Source of the DNA: JANWYT01 sp034437555
Lineage (GTDB): Bacteria; Chloroflexota; Anaerolineae; Aggregatilineales; Phototrophicaceae
NCBI GenBank assembly: GCA_034437555.1
Contig: DAOTTQ010000018.1
Location: forward strand, 9,788-73,787
DNA length: 64,000 nucleotides
Direction: 5' to 3'
The translations under genes and the position numbers were made by a program. This document shows, piece after piece, positions 8,576 to 18,300 of the stretch (position 1 is the first letter of the stretch; every line of letters begins with the position of its first letter). The notes below the pieces were generated by a model. The model was not told the DNA's origin, did no database searches, and was given only the letters and a program-made list of their open reading frames with translations.

Positions 8576-10189
8576 ATGCGTAACAAACTTTCAATACTGC
8601 TTATAATGATGTTCTTGATTTTGGGGGCAAGCCAAGCACAAGATACGTTTACACTCACGCTTTTACACACCAATGACACCCACGCGCATCATCTACCCGA
8701 TGCCAATGGCAATGGTGGCGTGTCACGTCAAGCAACCGTTGTAAAGCAAGTACGAGAAGAAAACCCAAATACCCTCTTGATAGATACCGGTGACCGCTTT
8801 AGTGGCACATTGTTTCATACGCTCTATCAAGGGCTAGACCAACAACAACTGATGAACGCCATCGGCTATAATGTGATGACATTGGGCAACCATGAATTTG
8901 ATGGTGGGGATGAAGTTGTAGCCAATTTCATCAGTGGCTTAAATTTCCCTGTGGTGGTGTCCAATATGGCAACAGCAGGAAGTCTTTTAGAAGATTTGGT
9001 GTTGCCCTATGCAATTCTTGATATAAATGGCGAACAAATCGGTATCATTGGCTTAATTGTGGCAGAAACGCCCGAACTTGCCTCGCCAAGTGAAATCCTT
9101 GAGTTTAGCTTTGATTATGTTGATGTTGCTAACGCGACTGCTGAAGAACTTAAGGAGCAGGGTGTTAATAAAATTATCGTTTTGGCGCACGTTAGCTATG
9201 ATGAGATGATGAACTTCATGACCCTATTTGAGGGAATTGACGTGGTGATTGGTGGGGACACCCACGTTCTAAATAGCAATAGCCTTAGTAGTGCTTACGC
9301 GCCTTACCCTATTACTGTAGAGGGCGCAGACGGCAACCCCATCTACTATGCCCAAGCAGGCTATTACAACACCCACATGGGGCGGATGGACGTTACCTTT
9401 GATGCAGAAGGTATTGTTACCAGTGCAGGGGGTGATGCTATTTGGCTAACGCGCTACATCACCCCCGACCCCGAAGTAGAAGAAGTGGTACAGGAGCTAT
9501 TTGCGGGCATTGATGACCTCATCGAAACACCTTTAGGGGTCTTTAGTGACATTGATTTAGAGGGCAGGCGCGAAGTGTGCCGTGTAGAAGAATGTAGTAT
9601 GGGTAACTTGGTTGCGGATTCCGTACGCTTTGCCACCAATGCTCAAATTGGCTTGGCAAATGGCGGTGGCGTGCGTGCCAGCATCTCCGCAGGCGAACTG
9701 CGCGTGGGTAATGTGATGGAAGTGTTGCCCTTTGCCAATGTAGTCGTTTCCTTTAGTGTGAATGGCGCAACGCTTAAAGAGATTCTTGAAAATGGCGTAG
9801 CTCGCATAACACTTAATGAGAACGGTGAAATTATGCGCTTTGATAGTGCCGGGCGTTTCTTGCAGGTATCAGGGCTACGCTATCGCTACGACCCCACCAT
9901 GGAAGTGGGCAACCGCATCACAAGCGTTGAAATTGATAATGATGATGGTACATTCAGCCCCCTAGACCTCAACACGCTATATACAGTTGCCACCAATTCC
10001 TTTATTTATGAGGGCGGTGACGGCTTTAGCATGTTGCCATCAAAAACCATTGGCGCAGTGACCGATGGGCGGTATGATTATGAAGCGTTGACCGAGTATT
10101 TAGAAACACTCGCGTTCATTGATGAAAGCCTTATTCTTGGAGAACCACGCATTACCATAGAGAATGCGACCTTAGAAACGATTCCATGA
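8576..10189 (+). CDS. Secreted 5'-nucleotidase / UshA-type metallophosphatase
   Basis: About 537 residues from ATG 8576, preceded by GAGGAAG. This start gives an immediate signal peptide (MRNKLSILLIMMFLILGASQAQ). The N-terminal metallophosphatase domain has HTNDTHAH, DTGDRFSG, GNHEFD (the Asn-His catalytic pair) and GGDTH. The C-terminal substrate domain has GNLVADS and LANGGGVRASI. Such enzymes hydrolyse nucleotides or related phosphate esters outside the membrane, salvaging nucleosides and phosphate. There is no LPXTG or lipobox. Its stop overlaps folC as ATGA, so the two are probably co-translated. An upstream in-frame ATG at 8516 would bury the signal peptide and is rejected. Confidence 0.92.
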   Translation: MRNKLSILLIMMFLILGASQAQDTFTLTLLHTNDTHAHHLPDANGNGGVSRQATVVKQVREENPNTLLIDTGDRFSGTLFHTLYQGLDQQQLMNAIGYNVMTLGNHEFDGGDEVVANFISGLNFPVVVSNMATAGSLLEDLVLPYAILDINGEQIGIIGLIVAETPELASPSEILEFSFDYVDVANATAEELKEQGVNKIIVLAHVSYDEMMNFMTLFEGIDVVIGGDTHVLNSNSLSSAYAPYPITVEGADGNPIYYAQAGYYNTHMGRMDVTFDAEGIVTSAGGDAIWLTRYITPDPEVEEVVQELFAGIDDLIETPLGVFSDIDLEGRREVCRVEECSMGNLVADSVRFATNAQIGLANGGGVRASISAGELRVGNVMEVLPFANVVVSFSVNGATLKEILENGVARITLNENGEIMRFDSAGRFLQVSGLRYRYDPTMEVGNRITSVEIDNDDGTFSPLDLNTLYTVATNSFIYEGGDGFSMLPSKTIGAVTDGRYDYEALTEYLETLAFIDESLILGEPRITIENATLETIP

Positions 10190-11547
10190 GCCATTTTACA
10201 AACATTAACGAAGCTATTCGCTATATCTTCAAAACCCGTGATGCTGTCCGCGACACGCTTCACGGGTTAGATGAAGCCACGCGCGATATTACCCCCACGC
10301 GCAACCTGCTTTTAGCCACCCACCTTTTAGATACCCCCCGTGAGTATGTGGTGGTAACAGGGAGCAAGGGCAAGGGGTCGATTGTGGCACTTACAGCAAG
10401 TTTGCTTCGTTCGTTAGGGCATAAGGTGGGGATGGTCACAAGTCCCCACCTGCGCTTTTGGACAGAGCGCATCCGTGTTAATGGGCAAGCCATTCCCGAA
10501 GCTGATTTTATGCGGATTTTAAGCGAGCTAAAGCCCCTCATTGATGCTGAAGCCCTCACGCTTGCCCCCAACCGCTACATCAGCCCACAAGGTATTTTCT
10601 TACTCGTTGCGCTGTCTTGGTTTAACGAACAGGGCGCAAATTGTGCGGTGCTAGAAGTGGGGCGTGGCGGACGTTATGATGATATGGCTCTTGTTCCCAA
10701 TAAAGTCAGCCTGTTTGCGCCCATGTTTATAGAACACGCTCAATATCTTGGCGATAGCATCGAGCGCATTGCGTGGCACAAGGCGGGCATCATCAAAACG
10801 GGCAGCTATGTTTATAGCCTTGCCCAAGAACCGCCTGCACTCAATATGCTAGAGCGCGAAGCCCAAAGCAAGGATAGCGAGTTCTTTTGGTTTTCATCGC
10901 TAGACATTGGCGAATTTATCGCCGATACCCCTAATGGGCTTTTGTGTCGTATTGGACGCTATGGCGAGTGTGAATTACCCCTCTTTGGGCGGTATCAAAT
11001 TGCCAATGCGTCCCTCGCCATTCAAGCTGCGGGCAATATGCACGCCCGTTTGGGCGGTATCCCCCACGCCAGCGAAGAATATGTGCAACGCATTAAGCAG
11101 GGCTTGCTTGAGGTGCGTTGGCATGGGCGTTTACAACAAATGCAAACCGCACCAACGGTCTTTTTAGAGGGCGCAATTAACCCCCTCAGCGTGGATGCCT
11201 TTGTGGAAAGCGTGCAATCGCGCAGCACGCGCCCCATTATTGCCGTCGCAGGCGTACCCGCAGACCGCGACATGGCGGGCGCATTTGAACGCCTGTCCGC
11301 CCATTGTGACCACCTCATTTTGACGCAAACCACGTTTAACCCGTCTATCAAGTTTGCGCCTCCTGCCGACGCGCTGGCAATCGCACGTCAGTTTAACCCC
11401 ACCGCCCAGTATATTGCCTCTTTTGAAGAAGCCATTGCCCACGCCAAAGAACGCGCTGGCACTGCTGGCACAGTCTGGCTGTGTGTGGCGCAGCCCTTAG
11501 TCGGCGAAGCCATGATGATTTGGGATGTAGACACACACAACGTCTAA
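10186..11547 (+). CDS. folC: Folylpolyglutamate synthase / dihydrofolate synthase (Mur-ligase family)
   Basis: 453 residues. It adds glutamate to folate, and in bifunctional enzymes to dihydropteroate, using ATP. The P-loop TGSKGKGS is at residues 58-65, followed by the FolC-type MVTSPHLRFWTERIRVNG. The metal and substrate region VLEVGRGGRYD and the HKAGIIK motif follow. Length is normal. The start overlaps the 5'-nucleotidase stop (ATGA). The stop overlaps the stop of the convergent CitE-like gene (CTAA at 11544-11547). Whether dihydrofolate synthase activity is present cannot be read from sequence. Confidence 0.93.
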   Translation: MSHFTNINEAIRYIFKTRDAVRDTLHGLDEATRDITPTRNLLLATHLLDTPREYVVVTGSKGKGSIVALTASLLRSLGHKVGMVTSPHLRFWTERIRVNGQAIPEADFMRILSELKPLIDAEALTLAPNRYISPQGIFLLVALSWFNEQGANCAVLEVGRGGRYDDMALVPNKVSLFAPMFIEHAQYLGDSIERIAWHKAGIIKTGSYVYSLAQEPPALNMLEREAQSKDSEFFWFSSLDIGEFIADTPNGLLCRIGRYGECELPLFGRYQIANASLAIQAAGNMHARLGGIPHASEEYVQRIKQGLLEVRWHGRLQQMQTAPTVFLEGAINPLSVDAFVESVQSRSTRPIIAVAGVPADRDMAGAFERLSAHCDHLILTQTTFNPSIKFAPPADALAIARQFNPTAQYIASFEEAIAHAKERAGTAGTVWLCVAQPLVGEAMMIWDVDTHNV

Positions 11548-12422
11548 AGCAAGCCCACCGCCCTAGCCCGCGCTATCACGCCCAAAGCCGCCCGTATCAT
11601 GGGCATATCTATCATTTTGCCTTCGTATTCAAACACGCCTTTGCCTGCCGATTGGTGCATATCATGAGCATCAATTAGGCGTTGGGCGGCGTGTACTTCG
11701 TTGAGGGTGGGCGTAAACACGCTTTGCATAGGCGCAACCTGCTTGGGATGAATGGCAAGTTTGCCTGTGTAGCCCATTTCTAAGGCAAAGCGCGTTTCTG
11801 CGATGATTTGTTCTTCGGGGGCGGTAAGGTCTATAAACACCGTATCAATGGCTTGCAATCCAAACGCCTTAGCGTGAAGCACCACCGCGCTTCGGGCATA
11901 AAACACTTCCCAGCCTTCGGGCGTTCGTTTTGCGCCCATGTCGCCTGCGAGGTCTTCTGCACCAAAAATGAGCGTTTCTAAACGGGCATCACTGCTGGCA
12001 ATATGGGGTAAGTTCACAATGCCCTTTGCGGTTTCAATGATAGCAAGAATTTTGATACTATTGCGTTGCCAACCGTTGCGCTCTTCGGCAGTCGTCAATA
12101 GCTCAGAAACGTGCTGTACTTGGCGAGCATCTTCTACTTTGGGCAACACATAGCCATCAGGGAGCGCATCTACGGTTTGGGCAATATCTTCGGCATACAG
12201 CCAATTAGGAATAATCATATTGGTACGCACCAGTTTTTCTGCACGCCCAAAATCCACTTCACGAAGGGCTCGTGCCACGCTTTCACGGGCGGCTTGCTTG
12301 TGGGTAAATGCCACAGCATCCTCTAAGTCCATGATGATACTGTCCACGCCAACTGTTGTGCCTTTTTCAATCTTTTTTCTTGAATCACCGGGCATAAACA
12401 GCAAAGAACGCCTCACACGCAT
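11544..12422 (-). CDS. HpcH/HpaI aldolase / CitE-like CoA-ester lyase
   Basis: About 292 residues. ATG 12422 is chosen because GGGAG lies 8 bases upstream; a GTG at 12431 would sit on top of that site. The TIM-barrel CitE-like family is recognised by RRSLLFMPGDS at the N-terminus, MDLEDAVAFTHKQAAR, the metal-binding E of FGAEDLAGDMGA and the Arg/Glu pattern of YVLPKVEDA. Homologues cleave malyl-, citramalyl- or related CoA thioesters. No citrate lyase alpha or gamma subunit is present, so it is not citrate lyase proper. The substrate is unknown. It is divergent from ppa. Confidence 0.88.
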   Translation of the reverse strand: MRVRRSLLFMPGDSRKKIEKGTTVGVDSIIMDLEDAVAFTHKQAARESVARALREVDFGRAEKLVRTNMIIPNWLYAEDIAQTVDALPDGYVLPKVEDARQVQHVSELLTTAEERNGWQRNSIKILAIIETAKGIVNLPHIASSDARLETLIFGAEDLAGDMGAKRTPEGWEVFYARSAVVLHAKAFGLQAIDTVFIDLTAPEEQIIAETRFALEMGYTGKLAIHPKQVAPMQSVFTPTLNEVHAAQRLIDAHDMHQSAGKGVFEYEGKMIDMPMIRAALGVIARARAVGLL

Positions 12423-12490
12423 GGTCAACACTCCCTAATAAATAATATTTAAGCCTTATTTTGTGTGTTCGTACTTTTTCATTTTAACAC

Positions 12491-12507
12491 GCCTAAGCGC
12501 GTTAGGC
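12491..12507. promoter_or_regulatory. Inverted repeat in the citE-like/ppa divergent intergenic region
   Basis: A perfect 6-bp inverted repeat GCCTAA-GCGCG-TTAGGC. It lies between two divergent genes and just upstream of a possible ppa promoter (TTCACA 12509-12514, TACACT 12531-12536, spacer 16). It could be an operator or a small hairpin. No regulator is assigned. Confidence 0.4.
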
Positions 12508-12603
12508 TTTCACATTCTCTCCGTTTGCGCTACACTTTGGGCGTTTGCATTGGTTTAATTCCAATAGGTGAGCGTTATCATGACAACAAAGGAGCAACAC
12601 ACC

Positions 12604-13155
12604 ATGAACCTATGGCATGATTTAGTCCCCGGCACAAATGTCCCAGAAGTGCTTTATGCCGTTATTGAAATTCCAAAGGGAAGCCGTAATAAGTATGAGT
12701 ACAGCAAAACGGGGGGCGTTTTTAAGCTAGACCGCGTGTTATACAGCCCATTTGTCTATCCCGCTGATTATGGCTTTGTGCCACAAACCTATTTTGATGA
12801 TGGCGACGCCCTCGATGTTTTGGTGATGATGAACGAACCAACGTTTGTGGGTTGTGTTACAGAATGTCGCCCGTTGGGGATGCTAAGAATGGTAGACAGT
12901 GGCGAAGCCGACAGCAAAATTTTAGCTGTGCCAGCCAATGACCCCTATTTTAAGCACTATACCAGCCTAAAAGATGTGTCACCCCACTATCTAAAAGAAA
13001 TTGAACACTTCTTCCAAGCCTATAAGACGCTTCAGGGTAAGCTATGCACCACCGAAGGGTGGGCAGAACTAGAAGAAACCCAAGATGTAATTAAGAAGAG
13101 TGTGGAAGCCTACCGCGTAAAGTTCCCTAGCGTGCGTGCAGGCGTAGAGCTATAA
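12604..13155 (+). CDS. ppa: Inorganic pyrophosphatase (family I)
   Basis: 183 residues from ATG 12604, with AGGAG 9 bases upstream; earlier in-frame GTG 12568 and ATG 12580 lack a good site. It hydrolyses pyrophosphate to phosphate and drives biosynthesis. The family signature DGDALDVLV provides the metal-binding aspartates. EIPKGSRNKYEY, YPADYGFVPQT and KILAVP are also conserved. The length matches bacterial hexameric enzymes. It stands as its own unit, divergent from the CitE-like gene. Confidence 0.96.
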   Translation: MNLWHDLVPGTNVPEVLYAVIEIPKGSRNKYEYSKTGGVFKLDRVLYSPFVYPADYGFVPQTYFDDGDALDVLVMMNEPTFVGCVTECRPLGMLRMVDSGEADSKILAVPANDPYFKHYTSLKDVSPHYLKEIEHFFQAYKTLQGKLCTTEGWAELEETQDVIKKSVEAYRVKFPSVRAGVEL

Positions 13156-13226
13156 AACCGTTTTTGAAACCATCGCAATGGGCGTAATGGTGGCTTATCA
13201 TTGCGCCCGCTGCATCAGAGGACAGC

Positions 13227-13595
13227 ATGACATCCTTTATAGAGATTGCCAAAGACCTTATCATTATTCGTAAAAAGCCCACCACAGAAGCGCGTTATAA
13301 GTCCTATCCTAGCTTGCTACAGGGCTTTATAGAACACCTGCAAGCGTGCGAGGATGTAACGGTATTGCGTGAAGTGATTGCGCTGGATACGGGCTATTAT
13401 TTGTTGGCGGGCTATCGCCAAAAGGTGCTGGAAAAGTGGCTTACATTAGAGCGCACCTCCGAAGCATTGCGCTTATACGCCACGCAACTAATGCTTTTTG
13501 GTGATACAGATGACTTTGGTAGCGCAAATAATGAAGTAGATGAGCGTGTTGAAGCCCTTGAAAAAGAGGCAGACGCACTAGACGCATCGGCTTAA
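13227..13595 (+). CDS. Conserved hypothetical protein, 122 aa
   Basis: Predicted soluble and mostly helical. A central LDTGYYLLAGYRQKVLEKWL segment is followed by an acidic C-terminal helix. AGAGGA lies 4-5 bases before the ATG. There is no signal peptide, no membrane segment and no recognised motif. It sits 71 bases after ppa and 57 before the Yip1-like gene, with the same strand and similar codon use, which supports it being real. Family not recognised. Confidence 0.7.
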   Translation: MTSFIEIAKDLIIIRKKPTTEARYKSYPSLLQGFIEHLQACEDVTVLREVIALDTGYYLLAGYRQKVLEKWLTLERTSEALRLYATQLMLFGDTDDFGSANNEVDERVEALEKEADALDASA

Positions 13596-13652
13596 AAGCG
13601 TGCTACAATAAGCCACGTCCCCACACGGTATAACGCTAAGGAAAAACCCATT

Positions 13653-14291
13653 ATGAGCAAAGAACCCTTCTCATTACGCTGGACAGAAGTTTGGACAATG
13701 GCAATTACACGCCCCCAACCCGAAACCTATGGCACATTGCTACAAGACACAAACACGCGCCTGTCACGGGCGATTACATGGCTCTTTCTTACGTCTCTGC
13801 TTTCCACATTGGCGCTATTTAACGCACTCATGACCACCCAAGAGTTCCAAGAAGCCATGACGCTTTTGCTTGCCGAAAACGGCATTTCTAGTGTCGATGT
13901 CAACATTGGGCAGGTTTTGTTCTTTTCGGCGTTATTTGCCGCGCCCATCTCGGCGTTCTTTATGGTGTTGGGGTGGCTGTTATTGGGGCGTGTCATCCAG
14001 TTCATTGCCGACCAAATGGGCGCACCACAGCTAACGAAGGGGCGTTTTAGCCAATTGATGTATTGCATTGGCGCAATTGTCGCACCGCTTACGCTGGTAG
14101 GGGCGTTCTTATCGCTCATTCCGTTATTGGGTATTTTCTCGCTTGGTGTCACGCTATACCAGATGTATTGTTTGGTGCGTGCCTCACAAGCCGTCTATCA
14201 AATGGACACGCGCACCGCCATGACGGTGGTCGTATTCCCCATCATCGGCTTCTTTGCGCTCCAGCTTATTCTCTTGGGGTCGTTGATATAA
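13653..14291 (+). CDS. Yip1-domain-like integral membrane protein
   Basis: 212 residues. A soluble stretch of about 40 residues is followed by five hydrophobic segments (near 43-60, 88-115, 138-160, 165-180 and 192-212), with LLGRVIQFIADQMGAP between the second and third. This arrangement and the short cytosolic N-terminus resemble bacterial Yip1/YIF1-family proteins of unknown role. AGGA lies about 11 bases before ATG. It ends at a strong bidirectional terminator. Confidence 0.7.
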   Translation: MSKEPFSLRWTEVWTMAITRPQPETYGTLLQDTNTRLSRAITWLFLTSLLSTLALFNALMTTQEFQEAMTLLLAENGISSVDVNIGQVLFFSALFAAPISAFFMVLGWLLLGRVIQFIADQMGAPQLTKGRFSQLMYCIGAIVAPLTLVGAFLSLIPLLGIFSLGVTLYQMYCLVRASQAVYQMDTRTAMTVVVFPIIGFFALQLILLGSLI

Positions 14292-14293
14292 AA

Positions 14294-14321
14294 AAGGGGC
14301 TTGGCACACGCCAAACCCCTT
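14294..14321. terminator. Bidirectional terminator between convergent genes
   Basis: Inverted repeat AAGGGGCTTGGC / GCCAAACCCCTT with loop ACAC and one mismatch. A-rich sequence precedes it (giving T-rich RNA on the minus strand). It lies between the stops of the Yip1-like gene (plus) and the DHOD-like gene (minus). Confidence 0.8.
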
Positions 14322-14334
14322 AGAGCGTTCTCGT

Positions 14335-15339
14335 TTAGTGCGTGTTCTGTGGGAAATACGTCCGCAAGCCGCGCATATACTGGGCGCGTTCAAATGCAGA
14401 AGGGTCGGCGGTGTGCTGTTGGCTGACGCTTCCACGCAATTGCTCTACAGACTCGTATTCATGTTCCTCTAGCCACGCCACCAACTCTCTCTCTACGGTG
14501 CTAAAGTGGTCGATTCCATGCTTCAGCACCGCCGAAGTCATCATGGTCACGTTTGCGCCTGCCATCAAGAGCTTTAGCGCATCTTGTGCCGTGTGTACGC
14601 CACTGGTTGCCGCTAAATTCGCTTTTAGCTTGCCATAAAGAATCCCGATCCAACGCAACGGCAAGCGCAAATCATAGGATGTACTCAATAAGATGTTGGG
14701 TTCGGTTTCTAGCGTTTCTAGGTTAATATCGGGCTGATAAAACCGATTAAACAACACCAACGCATCCGCCCCCACATCATCCAAACGCTTTGCCATATTC
14801 GCAAAATTGCTAAAATACGGGCTTAACTTAACGGAAATCGGGATGTTAAGTTGCTCTTTCACACTCTTTACAATGTCTATATAACGTTGTTCCACTTCTG
14901 CACCACTTTGGTGAATGTCGGTGGGGATGTGATAGATATTCAGCTCGATTGCACTCGCCCCCGCTTCTTGCATTTGCAGGCTAAAGTGCGTCCATCCCCC
15001 CACACTCGCCCCGTTTAGGCTGGCAATAATGGGAACACTCACCGCCTCGCGTGCCTTGCGAATGTGATTAAGGTAATCATCAGTACGCGCATGGAACACT
15101 TCGGGTTCTGGAAAATACGTTAGGGCTTCGGCATAGCTTTCTGTGCCATATTCCAAATGGTGTTGCAGGGCTTCGCGTTCCATCCGAATTTCTTCTTCAT
15201 ACAGCGAATACAGCACAATAGCAGATGCCCCCGCATCTTCTAGGCGTTGTAAATTTGCAATCGTATCGGTTAAGGGCGAAGCCGATGCCACGAGGGGCGA
15301 TTTGAGTGGCATACCCATATAGCTTGTTTTAATGTTCAT
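14335..15339 (-). CDS. Dihydroorotate dehydrogenase-like flavoprotein
   Basis: About 334 residues from ATG 15339, with AAGGTGG 6 bases upstream; the start lies inside the end of nifJ. It has the TIM-barrel FMN fold of the PyrD family: PLKSPLVASASPLT at the N-terminus, VPIIASLNG, SVKLSPYFSN and the phosphate-site region ATSGVHTAQDALKLLMAGA. It is the DHOD-like paralogue that commonly sits next to pyruvate:ferredoxin oxidoreductase in anaerobes. That linkage suggests a ferredoxin-linked redox reaction rather than UMP synthesis. No PyrK-type iron-sulfur partner is adjacent. True pyrD activity cannot be excluded. Confidence 0.85.
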   Translation of the reverse strand: MNIKTSYMGMPLKSPLVASASPLTDTIANLQRLEDAGASAIVLYSLYEEEIRMEREALQHHLEYGTESYAEALTYFPEPEVFHARTDDYLNHIRKAREAVSVPIIASLNGASVGGWTHFSLQMQEAGASAIELNIYHIPTDIHQSGAEVEQRYIDIVKSVKEQLNIPISVKLSPYFSNFANMAKRLDDVGADALVLFNRFYQPDINLETLETEPNILLSTSYDLRLPLRWIGILYGKLKANLAATSGVHTAQDALKLLMAGANVTMMTSAVLKHGIDHFSTVERELVAWLEEHEYESVEQLRGSVSQQHTADPSAFERAQYMRGLRTYFPQNTH

Positions 15340-18300
15340 CACGACCCACCTTTTCATCACTATTCGTTACCACACGCTCCGAAAGGTACTGATACAACGC
15401 CCACCGTATATTTACGTCCTCTTGGGCTTCTGCAAACAAATGGCGTGATTCTTCGGGTTGGCTCATTTCTAGCATACGGAAGCGGTTTTCCATGCGTAGA
15501 TACTCTTTAACAGGCATTTTGGGCGGGCGTGAATCCAGCTGAAGCGGATTTTTACCCTCTAGCACGCGGTCGGGGTGATAGCGATATAGTAGCCATTGCC
15601 CCGTATCTACGGCGGCTTTCTGGTTTTGCATGGCGGTTTTCATCACAATGCCATGCGCGATACAGTGGCTATAAGCAATAATAATGGAAGGTCCGTCATA
15701 GGCTTCGGCTTCTAGGATGGCGCGTAGAGTATGCTCATCTTTTGCGCCCATAGCAATCTGCGCCACATACACATGACCATAGCTCATTGCCATTAGCCCC
15801 AAATCTTTTTTGCCCAGCTTCTTACCACTAGAGGCAAATTTTGCCACAGCACCGCGCGGTGTCGCTTTGGACATTTGCCCGCCCGTATTGGAGTAAACTT
15901 CGGTATCCATCACCAGGATATTGACGTTACGACCCGTAGAAATCACGTGGTCAAGACCGCCAAAGTCAATGTCATATGCCCAACCATCGCCCCCCACAAT
16001 CCACAAACTACGCTTTACCAGCGAATCGGCAACCGATAGCAACGCTGGCACGCTGGGATGTTGGAGGGTTTGTAGGCGTTGTTTTAGCTCGGCAACGCGC
16101 TGGCGTTGGTCATAAATATCTGATTCATCGATTTGTTGTGCGCTCACAATGTCATGTGCCAGTGGCTCACCAATTTCATTCGCAAGGCTAATGATGAGTT
16201 CTTTGGCGTATTCCATTTGTTTATCCAAAGCCACACGCATCCCCAAGCCAAATTCTGCGTTGTCCTCAAAGAGCGAGTTTGCCCAAGCGGGTCCGCGCCC
16301 TTCTTCGTTCTTTGCCCATGGCGTAGTGGGTAAATTGCCCCCATAAATGGATGAACAGCCCGTTGCGTTGGCAATAATGGCGCGGTCACCAAAGAGCTGT
16401 GAAATCAGTTTTAGATACGGTGTTTCGCCACAGCCGGCGCACGCCCCCGAAAATTCAAAGAGGGGTTGCTGAACTTGTTGCTGGCGAATAGAGCCAGGCT
16501 TAATCAGTGAACGGTCGAGTTCGGGGATACTCACAAAGTGTTCCCAATTTTTGACTTCTTGGTCACGGAGGGGGGCTTGCACTTCCATGTTAATCGCTTT
16601 GCGATTAGAAAACATCTTATTTTTTGCAGGGCAAACGTCCACACAAATGCCACAAGACGTACAATCTTCTGGTGATACCTGTATCGTGTAGCTTAAGCCG
16701 TTCCACTCTTTGTCACGGGCAGGCGTAGACTTAAAGCCATCGGGGGCGTTTTCGGCATATTCGGGGTCATAGGCTTTAATGCGAATGACCGCATGAGGGC
16801 AAACCATCGCACACTTACCGCACTGAATACACACTTCAGAATCCCACACCGGGATTTCATCGGCAAGATTGCGCTTTTCATATTGCGTTGTGCCTGTGGG
16901 ATACACCCCATCATTCGGCATGGCACTCACGGGCAAACTATCGCCCTTACGGGCTATCATTGCCCCCAAGATGTCACGGACAAAATGAGGCGCATTGGCA
17001 GTAACGGGCGGTAAAAGCTCTTGTGTGCTCGTCAGTGTGGCAGGAACGCTCACTTCAAACATGCCCTCTAGCGTAACATCAACGGCACGCAGGTTCATAT
17101 CGACAATTTCTTGCCCTTTTTTGCCATACGTCTTGATGATGGATTGCTTAATGGCATCAATGGATTCTTGGCGCGGCAACACCCCAGAAATGGCAAAGAA
17201 GCACACCTGCATGATGGTATTGATGCGGTTTTTCATGCCAGCATCACGCGCCACTTTATAGGCATCAATGACGTAGAAATGCAATTGCTTGTCTAGGATG
17301 GTTTGTTGATAGCTACGGGGTAGCGTATCCCACACATGCTCTTTAGAAATAGGCGTGTTCAGTAAGAAAACACCCCCTTCTACGGCATCCTCTAAAATAT
17401 CATAACGGTCTAAAAAGGTCGCTTGGTGGCACGCGATAAAATTGGCGCGTGTGATAAGGTAGTTCGAGCGAATAGGGTTAAGCCCAAAGCGCAGATGTGA
17501 GACCGTCATTGACCCCGATTTTTTAGAATCATAAACAAAGTAACCCTGCGCGTAGTTATCGGTGTTTTCGCCAATAATCTTAATGCTGTTCTTGTTTGCG
17601 CCCACGGTGCCATCTGCGCCTAGCCCATAAAAGAGGGCGCGTACCACCCCATCCGATTCAATCGAAAAATTGGGGTCATAGGGCAAGCTGGTAAACGTGA
17701 CATCATCTTCAATGCCTATAGTAAAGTGATTTTTGGGGTTTTGGGTGGTTAAATGGTCAAAAACACCCTTAATCATGGCAGGCGTAAACTCTTTAGAGGA
17801 CAAGCCATAGCGTCCGCCCACAATGACGGGAAATAATGGGGCGTGCCACGCTTCAAACACCGCCGACACCACATCCGTATAAAGCGGTTCGCCCACCGCG
17901 CCGGGTTCTTTCGTGCGGTCTAGTACGGCAATGGCTTTTGTGGTGCTAGGGAAGGCACTGATAAAGCGTTGCACATCCAACGGGCGATACAAGCGCACCT
18001 TAAGAACGCCCACTTTTTGCCCCTGTGCCATCAGTGCGTCTATCGTTTCGTGAACAGCCTCACAACCCGACCCCATTAGCACCACCACGCGCTCGGCATC
18101 GGGCGCACCGTAGTATTCATACAGTTGGTATTGTCGCCCTGTCAGCTTGGCAAATTCGTCCATTGTCTCTTGAATGATGCTAGGGCATTGGGCATAAAAC
18201 GGGTTGACGGTTTCACGTGCTTGAAAATAAACGTCGGGGTTTTGGGCTGTACCGCGTAGCGTGGGGCTATCAGGCGTAAGACCCCGCGCACGATGGGCAA

